Assembly: GCA_029339505.1 (NCBI GenBank)
Contig: JAQISU010000022.1
Location: forward strand, 18,233,001 to 18,297,000
Source of the DNA: Unio delphinus
Taxonomy: Eukaryota; Mollusca; Bivalvia; Unionida; Unionidae
Direction: 5' to 3'
DNA: 64,000 nucleotides
Made by a program: the position numbers and the translations under genes. The notes under the pieces were generated by a model that was not told the DNA's origin, did no database searches, and saw only the letters and a list, made by a program, of their open reading frames with translations. Shown here piece after piece: positions 39,185 to 50,469 of the stretch (positions within the stretch are counted from its first letter, which is position 1; each line of letters begins with the position of its first letter).

Positions 39185-39365
39185 TAGACCTAGATCTGCT
39201 ATCACATCTACTGGCACATTATGTGATAACAGATCAGAGTCTGTGTTATAAAAGAGTATATATGGTAAATTGCAAATAGATTCTGTGTTATAAGAGAGTA
39301 TATATGGTAAATTGCAAATGGACTCTGTGTTATAAAAGAGTATATATGGTAAATTGCAAATCAAC
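39185..39365. repeat. hairpin-repeat copy plus 42-bp triplication
   Basis: A copy of the dispersed 'gatctg...cacattatgtg...cagatc' repeat is followed by three 42-bp units 'ctgtgttataaaagagtata' plus 'tatggtaaattgcaaa'. The array apparently grew from the repeat's own edge. Confidence 0.8.
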
Positions 39366-39535
39366 TCAGTCCAATCCTCTCTTTCTCTGATGAAACTTAT
39401 AAGTAAATGTCTTCTGGGAGTGATGGAAAATATTGGCTGTTAAAAAATATTTGTCAGAGGGTAGAAATAATTGAACATAAAGAATGTAACTGATATTGTA
39501 TCATTCATTGTATCTATTGTATTCATTATATGTAT

Positions 39536-39537
<2 letters not shown>

Positions 39538-39592
<55 letters not shown>
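39538..39592. repeat. (CT)n microsatellite
   Basis: Uninterrupted CT dinucleotide run of about 55 bp in the intron before exon 10; pyrimidine-rich on the sense strand, about 310 bp upstream of the acceptor. Confidence 0.97.
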
Positions 39593-39595
<3 letters not shown>

Positions 39596-39902
39596 ATATA
39601 TTTTTTTATTTCTGCATAGTCAAACAACCAGTAATCTATATCAACACCAATCAATGCAGCCAATTGGCAGTTTGCTCATTCATCCAATCCGAACCATACA
39701 TCCATCTATTGATCTCTCTGTCTTGCAGTTGGTCTATCTGCCTGTCTATTTACTCTTCTGCCTTTTAAATACTGAAATATTTTAAATTTTTTATTTCTAA
39801 TTTTGACAAAGCTTACATTCTCTCCAAAGATTTTCATCTTGATCAAGCACTGCCCCAACACCATGGACAATTTACTAATTACGGTACCTACTTTCATTTC
39901 AG

Positions 39903-39959
39903 CAATCAATGAGAGGTGTTCCTGGACCACAGGGAACATCAGGTCTCTCAGGAGCAGCT
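39903..39959 (+). CDS. collagen exon 10: junction exon, start of major helix
   Basis: Residues 389-407. Four non-helical residues (QSMR) are followed by five Gly-X-Y triplets starting GVPGPQG, so this exon carries the first triplets of the major helix. The R-G junction parallels the ALRG boundary of type V chains. Donor GTAAGT at 39960. Confidence 0.94.
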
Positions 39960-40526
39960 GTAAGTATTTATATAATTGTTCAATACTTTTTGAAGAATGA
40001 AACAACCGTTGACCAGGATAATAATTCTGCATATACATACGTATTATGGTGTATTTGTGTGCGTTAGACTTGTGGTCTTAAAACGTTATAATATTCCATT
40101 AATGGCACTATTATTGTCTGATATTGTATTATGCTTATGATTGCAACAGCTGCTCAAGCTTCATTTTTTTGACATATCCTGTCAACCAGCATTACCAATT
40201 AGCTAATTGCAGCATTTTTCAATCCACCAAAGCAAGTCCAAAGCCTTATTCAATGTTATTTTTAGCCTACATATACATGTCACATGTTTGACTTTGGTTG
40301 ACCGTCATTGCTCTACTAATGTGTTACAGTAATGTATATTACTTCCTCTCCAAAATTTATTTGCAAAATGGGAAAAAACATTTAAACAATTCATAGAGGG
40401 ATAGAAGTATAGATGAGGGTCGAGAACTTATTGACTCTCAATAACTTTAATACACACTCAAAGAGCTTTTAGAACTTTGAAGTGAACTAATCACTTGCTT
40501 TAGAAATATCCAGCAACCAGCAGACA

Positions 40527-40528
<2 letters not shown>

Positions 40529-40600
<72 letters not shown>
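40529..40600. repeat. (AT)n microsatellite
   Basis: About 70 bp of uninterrupted AT, 140 bp upstream of exon 11. Confidence 0.97.
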
Positions 40601-40602
<2 letters not shown>

Positions 40603-40736
40603 GCTTCCAAACATTTTTGTCCTGTGAAACACATTGATGAAATGTTTGGTTTAAAATGTTTTCCAGAAAATTACTCTCTTTAAATAATATCAAACATTTT
40701 GTTTCTTAACTACCATCTTGATTGCTTTCATTCCAG

Positions 40737-40790
40737 GGACCCCCAGGAGCTGATGGTCCGAAAGGAGATTCTGGCCCACCAGGAGAACAG
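40737..40790 (+). CDS. collagen exon 11: major helix, 54 bp
   Basis: Residues 408-425, six Gly-X-Y triplets (GPPGADGPKGDSG...). It is the first of five consecutive 54-bp exons, the ancestral fibrillar-collagen unit. Acceptor TTCATTCCAG, donor GTTAGT. Confidence 0.95.
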
Positions 40791-41269
40791 GTTAGTTAAG
40801 AATTGCATCGTTCTTTAAGTTTTGCTTTTGTTTGATAAATCAGTTAAAATTTGAATGACTTCAAATGATTGGCTCATCTTAGATGTTATAGTATTCCTCA
40901 GTATTGTGCTATTAATGTAGATTACTATGCTTTATAATAGTGATAAAAGGATGTCAGAAAGATAAGACTGGGCTTAAGTTTTATTTGAAAAGAAAATTAT
41001 AAATATGTTTTACTGTTTTACTAACATATATATGACCATATCTTCTGTAAGCTTTCATGGTTTTTTCTTCGTCTCATGTCTGCACATGGTAAGTATCAAG
41101 TATATCTTTTCTAGTGATTGTTTTTTGTCATCCACAATGTTAGGGTGCTATGAGTAGGTTTTGGAATGCCACATATTTTTCATGGTTTTACATAAATTTA
41201 CATTTTCGTTGGTATATGTATTTGATTACAAATCCAACTACTAACAACATAGACCCTGATGTGGTGTCA

Positions 41270-41700
41270 CATTTCACCAGCAGATTATGGTTTGTGTTAT
41301 TTGTTCTAGATGCTATTCCTAACCAACTGCACAGACCCAGGTCTGCTTTTGTATGTGATGACCGAACCGGGTGGGGGGGGGAAGTGGCAGAGTGGTCTAA
41401 AACACTCTCCGTTATGGATCTCTGCCATCTCACCTCTGTCTGTGTGGGTTCGAGTCTTCGACTCGGCCAATGTAGGTATATGAGAAAGCTTGCCAGTAGC
41501 TTCTTGTGGGTCGGTGGTTCTTTCCAGGGGTTTTCCCAGGTTCTTCCTCCACCATTTATACTGACCTCCATGAAAAGTCTATCTTGTGCTGAAAAATGGC
41601 ATTAAACACTTCTACAACGACAACAACAGAACTGGGTCTGTGCAGTTTACAGTTGGACATATAAGCAAGTACGTGCTAGTTAATTGTGAATTTATAGATG
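41270..41700. repeat. hairpin-family repeat split by a SINE
   Basis: Left part includes 'cagacccaggtctgcttttg', right part 'ctgggtctgtgcagtttaca', the standard flanks of this dispersed repeat. SINE family 1 lies between them. Confidence 0.65.
41373..41628 (+). mobile_element. tRNA-derived SINE family 1, + copy
   Basis: RNA polymerase III A box 'tggcagagtggtctaa' and B box 'ggttcgagtc' are well kept, about 60 bp apart, as in a tRNA-derived SINE. The body ends 'aaaaatggcattaaacactt' plus an ACAACA tail. Flanked by GAACCGGGT (41364-41372) and GAACTGGGT (41629-41637), a 9-bp target duplication with one change. Confidence 0.88.
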
Positions 41701-41799
41701 ACTCACCACATTCTTTGGAACACCTGTTATTACTGGTAATTATTATTTTGGATATGCAAATAATGACATTGCAAGGAAACTTTTTATCATTAGGTTTTA

Positions 41800-43230
41800 G
41801 TTGATTCTTAAGTACAAATATTTATCGTTAGGTTTTATTTGATTCTTAAGTACAAATATTTATCATTAGGTTCTATTTGATTCTTAAATACAAATATTTA
41901 TCATTAGGTTTTAGTTTATTCTTAAGTACACATATTTATCATTAGGTTTTAGTTGATTCTTAAGTACAAATATTTATCATTAGGTTTTAGTTGATTCTTA
42001 AGTACACATATTTATCATTAGGTTTTAGTTGAGTTTTAAGTACAAATATTTATCATTAGGTTTTAGTTGATTTTTAAGTACAAATATTTATCATTAGGTT
42101 TTAGTTGATTCTTAAGTACAAATATTTATCATTAGGTTTTAGTTGATTCTTAAGTAGAAATATTTATCATTAGGTTTTAGTTGATTCTTAAGTACACATA
42201 TTTATCATTAGGTTTTAGTTGATTCTTAAGTACAAATATTTATCATTAGGTTTTAGTTGATTCTTAAGTACAAATATTTATCATTAGGTTTTAGTTGATT
42301 CTTAAGTACAAATATTTATCATTAGGTTTTATTTTATTCTTAAAGTACAAATATTTATCATTAGGTTTGAATTTATTCTTAAAGTACAAATATTTATCAT
42401 TAGGTTTTAGTTGATTTTTAAGTACAAATATAATAATAATAATGAGGACTTTGTATAGCACCTAATCTTTTGAAGCTCTAAGCGCTTTTCACCATCAATA
42501 ATGATATGACTAGACTACAGAAAAACAAATGACAAAAACAATGAAATTGGAAAACATAAAAACATGCTGAAAACATATAAGATACAAAACACAATTAGGT
42601 CGCTAAGTTTGTCCCTGCAGTTGAAACAGGCGAGTTTTAAGAGCTCTCTTAAAATGGACCACTGTGTTTTTTTTTATGCTTAAGTACCAATATTTATCAT
42701 TAGGTTTAATTTGATTCTTAGGTACAAATATTTATCATTAGGGTTTTCTTTACTCTTAAGTACAAATATTTATCATTAGGTTTTATTTTATTCCTAAAGT
42801 ACAAATATTTATCATTAGGTTTTGTTTGATTCTTAAGTACAAATATATATCATTAGGTTTTATTTGATTTTTAAGTACAAATATTTATCATTAGGTTTTT
42901 GTTGATTCTCAAGTACAAATATTTATTATTAGGTTCTTGTTGATTCTTAAATACCAATATTTATTATTAGGTTTTAGTTGATTCTTAAGTACAAATATTT
43001 ATCATTAGGTTTTAGTTGATTCTTAAGTACAAATATTTATCATTAGGTTTTATTTGATTCTTAAGTACAAATATTTATCATTAGGTTTTAGTTGATTCTT
43101 AAGTACAAATATTTATCATTAGGTTTTAGTTGATTCTTAAGTACAAATATTTATCATTAGGTTTTAGTTGATTCTTAAGTACAAATATTTATCATTAGGT
43201 TTTAGTTGATTCTTAAGTACAAATATTTTA
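41800..43230. repeat. 38-bp tandem array, interrupted
   Basis: Some thirty units of 38 bp ('aggttttagttgattcttaa' plus 'gtacaaatatttatcatt'), homogeneous near the ends and more varied beside the mobile-element insertion at 42428-42680. Confidence 0.95.
42428..42680 (-). mobile_element. (AAT)n-tailed dispersed repeat, copy 1
   Basis: After (AAT)n it reads 'ttgtatagcacctaatcttt', 'ctctaagcgctt', 'caataatgatatgacta' and 'ggtcgctaagtttgt', colinear with 63585-64000. The tail position suggests minus orientation and a LINE 3'-end or SINE. Flanks 'ttaagtacaaat' and 'ttaagtaccaat' may be a target duplication. Confidence 0.7.
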
Positions 43231-43369
43231 CAAAAGATTCATAAAGATATAGAGATCTCTGCAGTAGTGCATGATATATACTTGCTTATAAAAAAAAAAA
43301 AGGTCCAACAATCAACATAGATCTTGATCTGCCATTGTATAATGTGCAGGTGGATCAGGGTCTGGGCTG

Positions 43370-44265
43370 TTTTTTTTTACTAATTACTTTGGTTGGCTAA
43401 CTGTTGCTGTTTTTTCTACTAATTACTTCAGTTGGCTAACTGTTGCTGTTTTTTTCTACTAATTACTTTGGTTGGCTAACTGTTGCTATTTTTTTCTACT
43501 AATTACTTCAGTTGGCTAACTGTTGCTGTTTTTTCTACTAATTACTTCGGTTGGCTAACTGTTGCTGTTTTTCTACTAATTACATGTACTTCGGTTGGCT
43601 AACTGTTGCTGTTTTTTCTACTAATTACTTTGGTTGGCTAGCTGTTGCTGTTTTTTCTACTAATTACTTTGGTTGGCTAGCTGTTGCTGTTTTTTCTACT
43701 AATTACTTCGGTTGGCTAACTGTTGTTTTTCTACTAATTACTTCGGTTGGCTAACTGTTGTTGTTTTTTCTTCTAATTACTTTGGTTGGCTAACTGTTGC
43801 TGTTTTTTCTTCTAATTACTTTGGTTGGCTAACTGTTGCTGTTTTTTCTACTAATTACTTTGGTTGGCTAACTGTTGCTGTTTTTTCTACTAATTACTTT
43901 GGTTGGCTAACTGTTGCTGTTTTTTCTACTAATTACTTCGGTTGGCTAGCTGTTGCTGTTTTTTCTACTAATTACTTCGGTTGGCTAACTGTTGCTGTTT
44001 TTTCTACTAATTGCTTCGGTTGGCTAACTGTTGCTTTTTTTCTACTAATTAATTCAGTTGGCTAACTGTTGTTGTTTTTTCTTCTAATTACTTTGGTTGG
44101 CTGTTTTTTCTACTAATTACTTCGGTTGGCTAACTGTTGCTGTTTTTTTTACTAATTACTTCGGTTGGCTAACTGTTGCTGTTTTTTCTACTAATTACTT
44201 CGGTTGGCTTACTGTTGATGTTTTTTCTACTAATTACTTCGGTTGGATAACTTGCTGTTTTTCAT
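43370..44265. repeat. 39-bp tandem array with coding-like frame
   Basis: About twenty-two 39-bp units ('ggttggctaactgttgctgt' plus 'tttttctactaattacttc'). The period gives a 13-residue repeat GWLTVAVFSTNYF in several interrupted + frames. It lies within intron 11 and has no splice context; considered non-coding. Confidence 0.95.
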
Positions 44266-44504
44266 TGCCAACCAGTCTTTTTTCCCCAAGGGTTAAATTT
44301 AAAAACGTAAATTCGAAGAAAAAAAATTCTGAAATTTATTTGTACATCTAATTGAGTGTAGTACTTGAAACACTTAGTACATTGTATATCTTAATCAAAG
44401 TATACATAGAGTTAAACAAAACAAAACAAACCTATCATAATTTTAAAACCAGTGCACTAGGAAACACATATGGGAAGGGAGGACTAAAACATTTAAGAGA
44501 CTTG

Positions 44505-44535
44505 GATCTGTCAGCACATTATGTGATGGCAGATC
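44505..44535. repeat. dispersed hairpin repeat, best-kept core
   Basis: A near-perfect palindrome beginning GATCTGTCA and ending GGCAGATC around CACATTATGTG. Other copies or partial copies lie near 1110, 9120, 16180, 16706, 39190, 41335, 43325 and 51430. All are followed by 'gggtctRtgcagtttgc'-like sequence. Confidence 0.75.
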
Positions 44536-44929
44536 TGGCTCGTTAAAGTTTGCAGTTGAATTCATCTTATAAGCTAGGATATACAACAAGGACAAAATAA
44601 ATCCTTATCAGATTGTTATATTTATGACTTGATGGTGTATGAAAGATTGCTGACACTATGAGTATAAAATCTCTCTACAACATTTTACATACAGACCAAA
44701 TAAATCATATTTTATGAATTACAGAGTATAAAAACAATGGTATGAAGAGAAAAAAAGAACAATTAACTCATAATTTATGAATTAAAGTGTATTACACTGC
44801 AATGAGATGAAAGGTTTGAGGACAAAATAACTCATAATTTATTAACTACAGTGTATAAAAATTGCAAGGGTATAAAAAAAAAAAACAACAGACAGTATGA
44901 CTGTGAAAGAATATTTTTCTTCTATTCAG

Positions 44930-44983
44930 GGAGCTACTGGACCTCCTGGAATGCCTGGACCTGTGGGAGCACCAGGAAGAAGG
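44930..44983 (+). CDS. collagen exon 12: major helix, 54 bp
   Basis: Residues 426-443, six uninterrupted triplets ending GRR. Acceptor TTCTATTCAG, donor GTTAGT. The 4.1-kb intron before it is almost filled by 38-bp and 39-bp tandem arrays. Confidence 0.95.
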
Positions 44984-45590
44984 GTTAGTACAAAGCTGTG
45001 GCATGATATCTGGATTATATTCTTCAATATTTTAGTATATTCATCTGGTATAAATGTTTGCTGAATAATGAGGGAAAGGTTAAAGTTCTTTGTTTTTTTT
45101 TTTTTACAGCACCTCCCCTCTGAATTCAGTGAACATTTATACCATTAAAAAAATGTATGATCACTATTCTTACATACCGGTACACAAAAACACATTAAAA
45201 AAATTAATTTTAAGATGATAATAAAAGTGTCCATAGTAAAGATATCAGTCCCATACATTTGCTTTACTTGTTGACTTTTTGGGCGGTACATGCTCTACCA
45301 ATCAACCTCTCACACACACATGCCTACTGCAATGAAATATGTGAAAACAAACAAAACAATTTAGAATAATATTCATTTTATTTGAGGAGTAAAGCATTTA
45401 ATAAATGTTTAATGAGTAAAAATGATGAGTATAACAAGAGTCCCAGATGAAGCAAAACACTCAGCATGATCTGCATTTAATGCAGAGGTAAGGTCACATT
45501 AATATATCCACATTAATATATCCAAATATCCACATTAATATATCCACATTATAGTACAAATATTATAACCTTGCTTGTGTGGTTCTATAC

Positions 45591-45592
<2 letters not shown>
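44984..45592. other. intron 12, left part
   Basis: AT-rich, with 'atccacattaatat' repeated several times at 45495-45550. No gene. Confidence 0.5.

Positions 45593-45652
<60 letters not shown>
45593..45652. repeat. (AT)n microsatellite
   Basis: About 60 bp of alternating AT, 130 bp before exon 13. Confidence 0.97.
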
Positions 45653-45655
<3 letters not shown>

Positions 45656-45782
45656 CATTATAGTTTCTGAGTTGAAGAGTTACCTTTAGTGATAAGCTTG
45701 ATGATGTGAAACTAGAACTCGGCAGTCACAATGCAAAGAACCCAGTCAATGGAGAGTTCTAACATTGTAATATTCATTACAG

Positions 45783-45836
45783 GGAAAAAATGGCCGGGAT
45801 GGAGCTCGTGGAGAATCTGGTCCCCAAGGAGACAAG
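45783..45836 (+). CDS. collagen exon 13: major helix, 54 bp
   Basis: Residues 444-461, six triplets, GKNGRDGARGESG onward. Charged Y positions (Lys, Arg, Asp) suggest interchain ion pairs. Donor GTAAAT is weaker than its neighbours. Confidence 0.95.
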
Positions 45837-48590
45837 GTAAATCAGCATTTGTTTAACAGTTCAAATTGAACTTTATTTTCTTGCTTTTATAGTACAGTGA
45901 AAGCTGAAGTACCACTTTGAAACGGGAGCAGGTTACCCATTTTGAATTTTGAATTTATTTTGAATTTAACCTTCTTCAAGAAAACTTTCCATTTATCATG
46001 ATTTGATTGGTTGTTTGATATTTGTACATACCTGACACAGCGAATGACAGTTGAAAATTAAGACTAATTGACTTCCTGTCTTTCTTTTTTGGTCATAGAA
46101 GGAGCCCACTATGCTGTGTGCCATGAGATTGACCAAATAACTGTTGTTGTTTATTACACTATGTTTTATACAGTTAGGTAACTAAATTCAACATAAACAA
46201 CCAATCATAATTTATGTGTAGCATCCGTTACCTTCCCATAACAGTGACTGATATCAACATTTAAATTCTCACAATTTGTAATAAGTAAATTTGTTAGAAT
46301 TAGGTTATTTCCTACTGGTAATTAGGTCCAAACTGATCCTAGTGTCCATTGCTTGAAGGGGCATTTAATAACTAACTCCCATTGCAGGCTAACTCTCCTC
46401 TATCTTGCAAATTCTAACACTCTTGAAAAGCTTGGTTTTCTTGATGCAAAAATAATTTCTTGCAGAATTGAACATCACAAATCATAGTATGACAGAAAAT
46501 CTTAAACCCATGAGTCCCTAGGTCAATACCCTTATTTTGGCTTTTATTTATATTTGTATTTATTTATATTTGTCTCAATAGCTTTATAGTTTTGTCCATT
46601 TTAAGTTTTTCACTTTTTTACAAACTGACTTCTTGATTTTCCAGGAATGTTCAAAGTTTATATTTTGCAAGAATATTTCTGTGGAGATAGGGGTGTTTCA
46701 AACCTAATGCAGTTATGATTAATGGATTTTGATAGAGCCATGTCTTGGTCTTGTACTCTAAAGATGTATGAATTCAGTGCCTGATGGTACTAATGTCCTA
46801 CTACCTCCCAAATCCAATCATCCCAAAGATGAAAATTCATATCTAGACAAAGGGCAAAAACTCTTGCCCATTACCTCCCCTTGCTACATACAAGTGGCTG
46901 CAGTTTATAGTTTTTCTTTGTAGTAACTGACAATATTGTTCACTTTGCTAACCGAGAGTACTGGATCATAGGACTAAGAGTACTTGTGTTTTTGGTCACA
47001 CTAGTCAGGGATGCTGTTACATGATAATTTTGATACTTTGGTGGAGTTTCAATTCTTACTGAGTTAGCCCAGTTTGTGTAAATCTCTTCATGTCCAAGAT
47101 GTGGTTTATAAAATAACTTGAATGACTATTTCTACATTATTTCTATCCTCCTGTTTTTAGGTGAGAATTTCAACTCCTTGAGGTAGTCTCCACCCAATTT
47201 GCATGGTGTGTATATTGACTTGAATGAGCAGTGCCATCTAACCATACCTTAGTTTTGATGCTGTCTCAACTGCTGACCATAACATCTAGCAATCTGGTTC
47301 TCAATCCATACTGTTTGAATGCATTTCAAATTTTATGCCATTTTGGCTGCCGACCATGCCATCTAGTCATCTGGATCTTGATCCATATCATCTGGCCACA
47401 CTCACTGCTTTCCCTTTTGGATGGTACCAAGTCAGTCTTAGAGACAAAGGCCATACCTAGTCTGTACCTTTAGGAATTTATTATCCAAATATTGATTTTA
47501 ATTCTGTCCAGGACAGTCCCATACCCTTACTGTGGATATATACCTAATGATAGTTTATGCTCAGATCCCACCATAGAGTAGACTGAGTATAGCATTAGGG
47601 CAGCAGTAGAGGCATTCATGAGGTGTTGCTGAGCTCAGAATGCCTCCCCCACCCCACCCACCCTTCCACACTGACGTGCAGGTCAAGGCCTTAGTTTGTT
47701 TTGATGATGATGGTTAAAGTTGGCCCTTTCATCTTTCTTCCCCATTAGTTGGGAAATTCTTCCTCCCATCCAGATAAAAGTGTTAAAACATTTTGGCTAA
47801 GACTATCTGCATTGATCAGTAACCCAGATAATGTTCCCAATCATATTTCTTTTGAAGAGTCAACTTCCAGTGTTCCTTACTGGTAATAGATCTTCACAGA
47901 TCTTGTGGTATTAGATAAAACTATACTGCATCAGTCTGATTTTGCCTACATCTTTGTAGTGGATAAAGACACACCACTTCAAAGCGCATTTGCAGTATAG
48001 TGGCCACATCTTCCTTGTTGGTCCTGGTGTGTCTGGCAATATTTTTCCAGCTTGCAGTTAAGACTGGACATGCACATCCACCTTTCCAATGAATTGTCTT
48101 TGCTGTTCAGTGGCAAGATAGACATGTTGTGGAGCAGGCAGCCCATCCGTTTTGGCCCTAACCATTGCCTAATACATCATCTCTGATTCATCCTCAGTGA
48201 TGTGACGACTGGAAACAAGGGAGATATTGGATCATTGGCTGTTCAACTAAAATGCCAGCTGCAATCCCAAACCTTTACACAAAGAAAATCTGTTAATCAG
48301 TTTTAAAGCCAGTCGTATCAAGGAGATATAAATTAAAGTTTTTCTAACCCCAAGCCTCTGCTCTCCCCATTGGCTTATGTCCCAGACTGCCATCAGACAG
48401 TTATCCACTATGTGCCTAACTCTTTTTGAATTAATCTCTTTCTCGCAAGTGAATGGGCAACCCAAGTTGTCTTAGAGAGGTTTCAGATCTCATTTTGCCA
48501 CCCCCTCCTCTTTGGTCCTCTCCATTCCTAATGGAAGTACCTATTGACTCAGTTAAGGACACTTTTATATCAAGATGTTGGAACACTCAT
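45837..48590. other. intron 13, left and middle
   Basis: Less AT-rich than other introns from about 46360 on. Part of this may be the upstream remainder of the DIRS-like element that follows, but I recognise no domain in it. Confidence 0.4.
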
Positions 48591-48599
48591 TGAGAAGCA

Positions 48600-49290
48600 A
48601 ACTTTAGAGTGTTTAAAATCCACATTCCCTGAAATATTTCTTCAAGCTTTTTCAGGTTAGGATGGCCTATGCCTTTTATGATGGAGATGGCAAGATAAGT
48701 CCACCTTTATATCAATCTGAATGAATTTGACATGTGGTTTGCTCTGACATGCACATTATTTCATGTTCCCATCCATCTGTCCTTACAGCAATTCCTGTAG
48801 TTTAAATACCAAGAAAATTGTTATGAGTTTTGCACTCTTTCCCTGTTTGAACACATGTCCTCAAGTCTTAATGAAACTGCTCAGCTGTATCATATTTCTA
48901 GTTGCATTGAACTTCATCTATTTCCATGGCTTCATATTTGAAAGACTTCCTCCAGAAACATATTGTCAGTTCCATCCTAGTCAATGTAAGAAACAGTCTC
49001 CTTTCCCTTCTACATCATCAAGATTTTCTGATCAATTGCAAATCAACATCTTTGCCTGTCCAATTAGAACATCCATCTGGGTATTTCAACCCAGTAAGTC
49101 TTCCCAACCTTCAGGTGGTTGGAATCCTCCTCCTTGCGGAATCCATTCCCAGCACAACATGGATCACAACCAGGGTATTTCTACAACTTGTTGGATTATT
49201 CTGTGCTGCAGCAGATTTTATATTGCTGGCTTGCTTACAAATATACCTATGCAGATGACCTTGGTACCTCAAGGGTGTCCTCTTCCATAT
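48600..49290 (+). mobile_element. DIRS-type retrotransposon relic (reverse transcriptase)
   Basis: In three + frames with shifts, FHVPIHLSLQQFL (about 48759), then PQVLMKLL (about 48870), then LQLVGLFCAAADFILL (about 49182) follow the order of the DIRS/Ngaro reverse transcriptase and its C-terminal region. The YLDD-like block is unrecognisable and stops interrupt the reading. The 176-codon frame at 48763-49293 is a mixture of this debris. No recombinase domain or repeats were found, so the element is truncated and dead. Confidence 0.6.
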
Positions 49291-49744
49291 TAATGAATAC
49301 AATTCAGTATTATTAGAGTCATTATCACAGCATTTCTATCATCAGTATTAATATTAATTGAATGCAATTCAGTGTTACTAGAGTCATTAGCAGAACATTT
49401 TCTATAGTGCATTATGTAAGTTTCCGAAGTTCTTCACATGTTTTGTAACTACAGATGTCTAGAAATCTTTTTAAGTGACCTATATACAGGAATTACCTCT
49501 CTCATTCACTGGTCATATTTTTAGAGGCTGCTACTGAACTCCTTTATTCATTTTTACCAAATTCTTTTTATCTCAAATGTTGGTTGATTTAGATTTCCTT
49601 AGGTATACTGAATTCACATTTATTTATCAAATGGAAAGTTTTGATTATTCTGTTCTTACTTTTATAAAATGTATCTTATCTATAGTAGATAATTTTACTT
49701 CTCTCTCCCTCTGTCAAAATTATTGAAAGATGTGTACTGATTAT

Positions 49745-50080
49745 TTCATGCAGCTTATTACTGAGGTGGGTTTACATTCAATGAAAATAACCAGTATAGA
49801 ATGGTTGACTTATTTCCAAGTCCGATTATCATTTGAGGAATACAACCCATTCAGATTATTTGACTTATTTCCAAGGCAGATTATCATTCAAGGAAAACCA
49901 CTAGTATGGGTTGGTTGACTTATTTTTAAGGCAGGCTGGTGGATTTTCATTTGTGTAAAAACAACCAAAATGGGATGGTTGGTTCATTTTCAAAGTAGGC
50001 TTATATTTAAGGAAAACAACCAGTTTGGGTTGGTTGATTTAGTTTAAGGGTAGGCTTACATTTGTTGGTTTATTTTTAAA
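49745..50080. repeat. degenerate ~70-bp tandem repeat
   Basis: Units share 'ggttgacttatttccaaggc', 'agattatcattcaaggaaaa' and 'caaccagtatggg'. About five units upstream of exon 14. Confidence 0.75.
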
Positions 50081-50337
50081 GTTTCATTAATAATGCAGAC
50101 AAGTGGAAAGAAGCCTCACGGAGATTTGATGTAACTGAGAAACCATCACATGACATGATTCACAAATATTATATTGCTTACAATTCATTATGTGAAATCA
50201 TAAAAATAATAAGACATTTTTTTATTGTAAGTTACTATTACTTAATAGAATTTTATATAATTTTCTTTTTTATATGAACATATTCTGTATCAAACCATTT
50301 CAGATACCATGGTAACATAAATTGTTTTTGTTTCCAG

Positions 50338-50391
50338 GGAGACATTGGTTATAATGGTCCCCCAGGTTTTCCAGGAGAGAAAGGGGAAAGG
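50338..50391 (+). CDS. collagen exon 14: major helix with likely cross-link lysine
   Basis: Residues 462-479, six triplets. GFPGEKGER near the end aligns with GLPGEKGHR of type V chains, where the Lys at helix position 87 forms lysyl-oxidase cross-links. Here the Lys codon is 50380-50382 (residue 476). The His after it in vertebrates is replaced by Glu. Donor GTGAGT, followed within about 90 bp by a purine-rich 42-bp array. Confidence 0.95.
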
Positions 50392-50469
50392 GTGAGTTCT
50401 TTAGACTAGTAGAAAGGAAGCAAAGGAAATATATGATTTAACATTTGGGAAATTTTTGTTAGAAATTGA

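Noticed and set aside
41381..41460. Functional tRNA gene from A and B boxes
   Set aside because: No complete cloverleaf or acceptor stem is evident; a second diverged copy shares the body and tail, so it is a SINE.
43551..44351. Three long + frames with GWLTVAVF repeats
   Set aside because: They follow the 39-bp array, break where unit length slips, and lie in a collagen intron.
48763..49293. 176-codon + frame as a host gene
   Set aside because: Its sequence overlaps recognisable DIRS reverse transcriptase debris in shifted frames.
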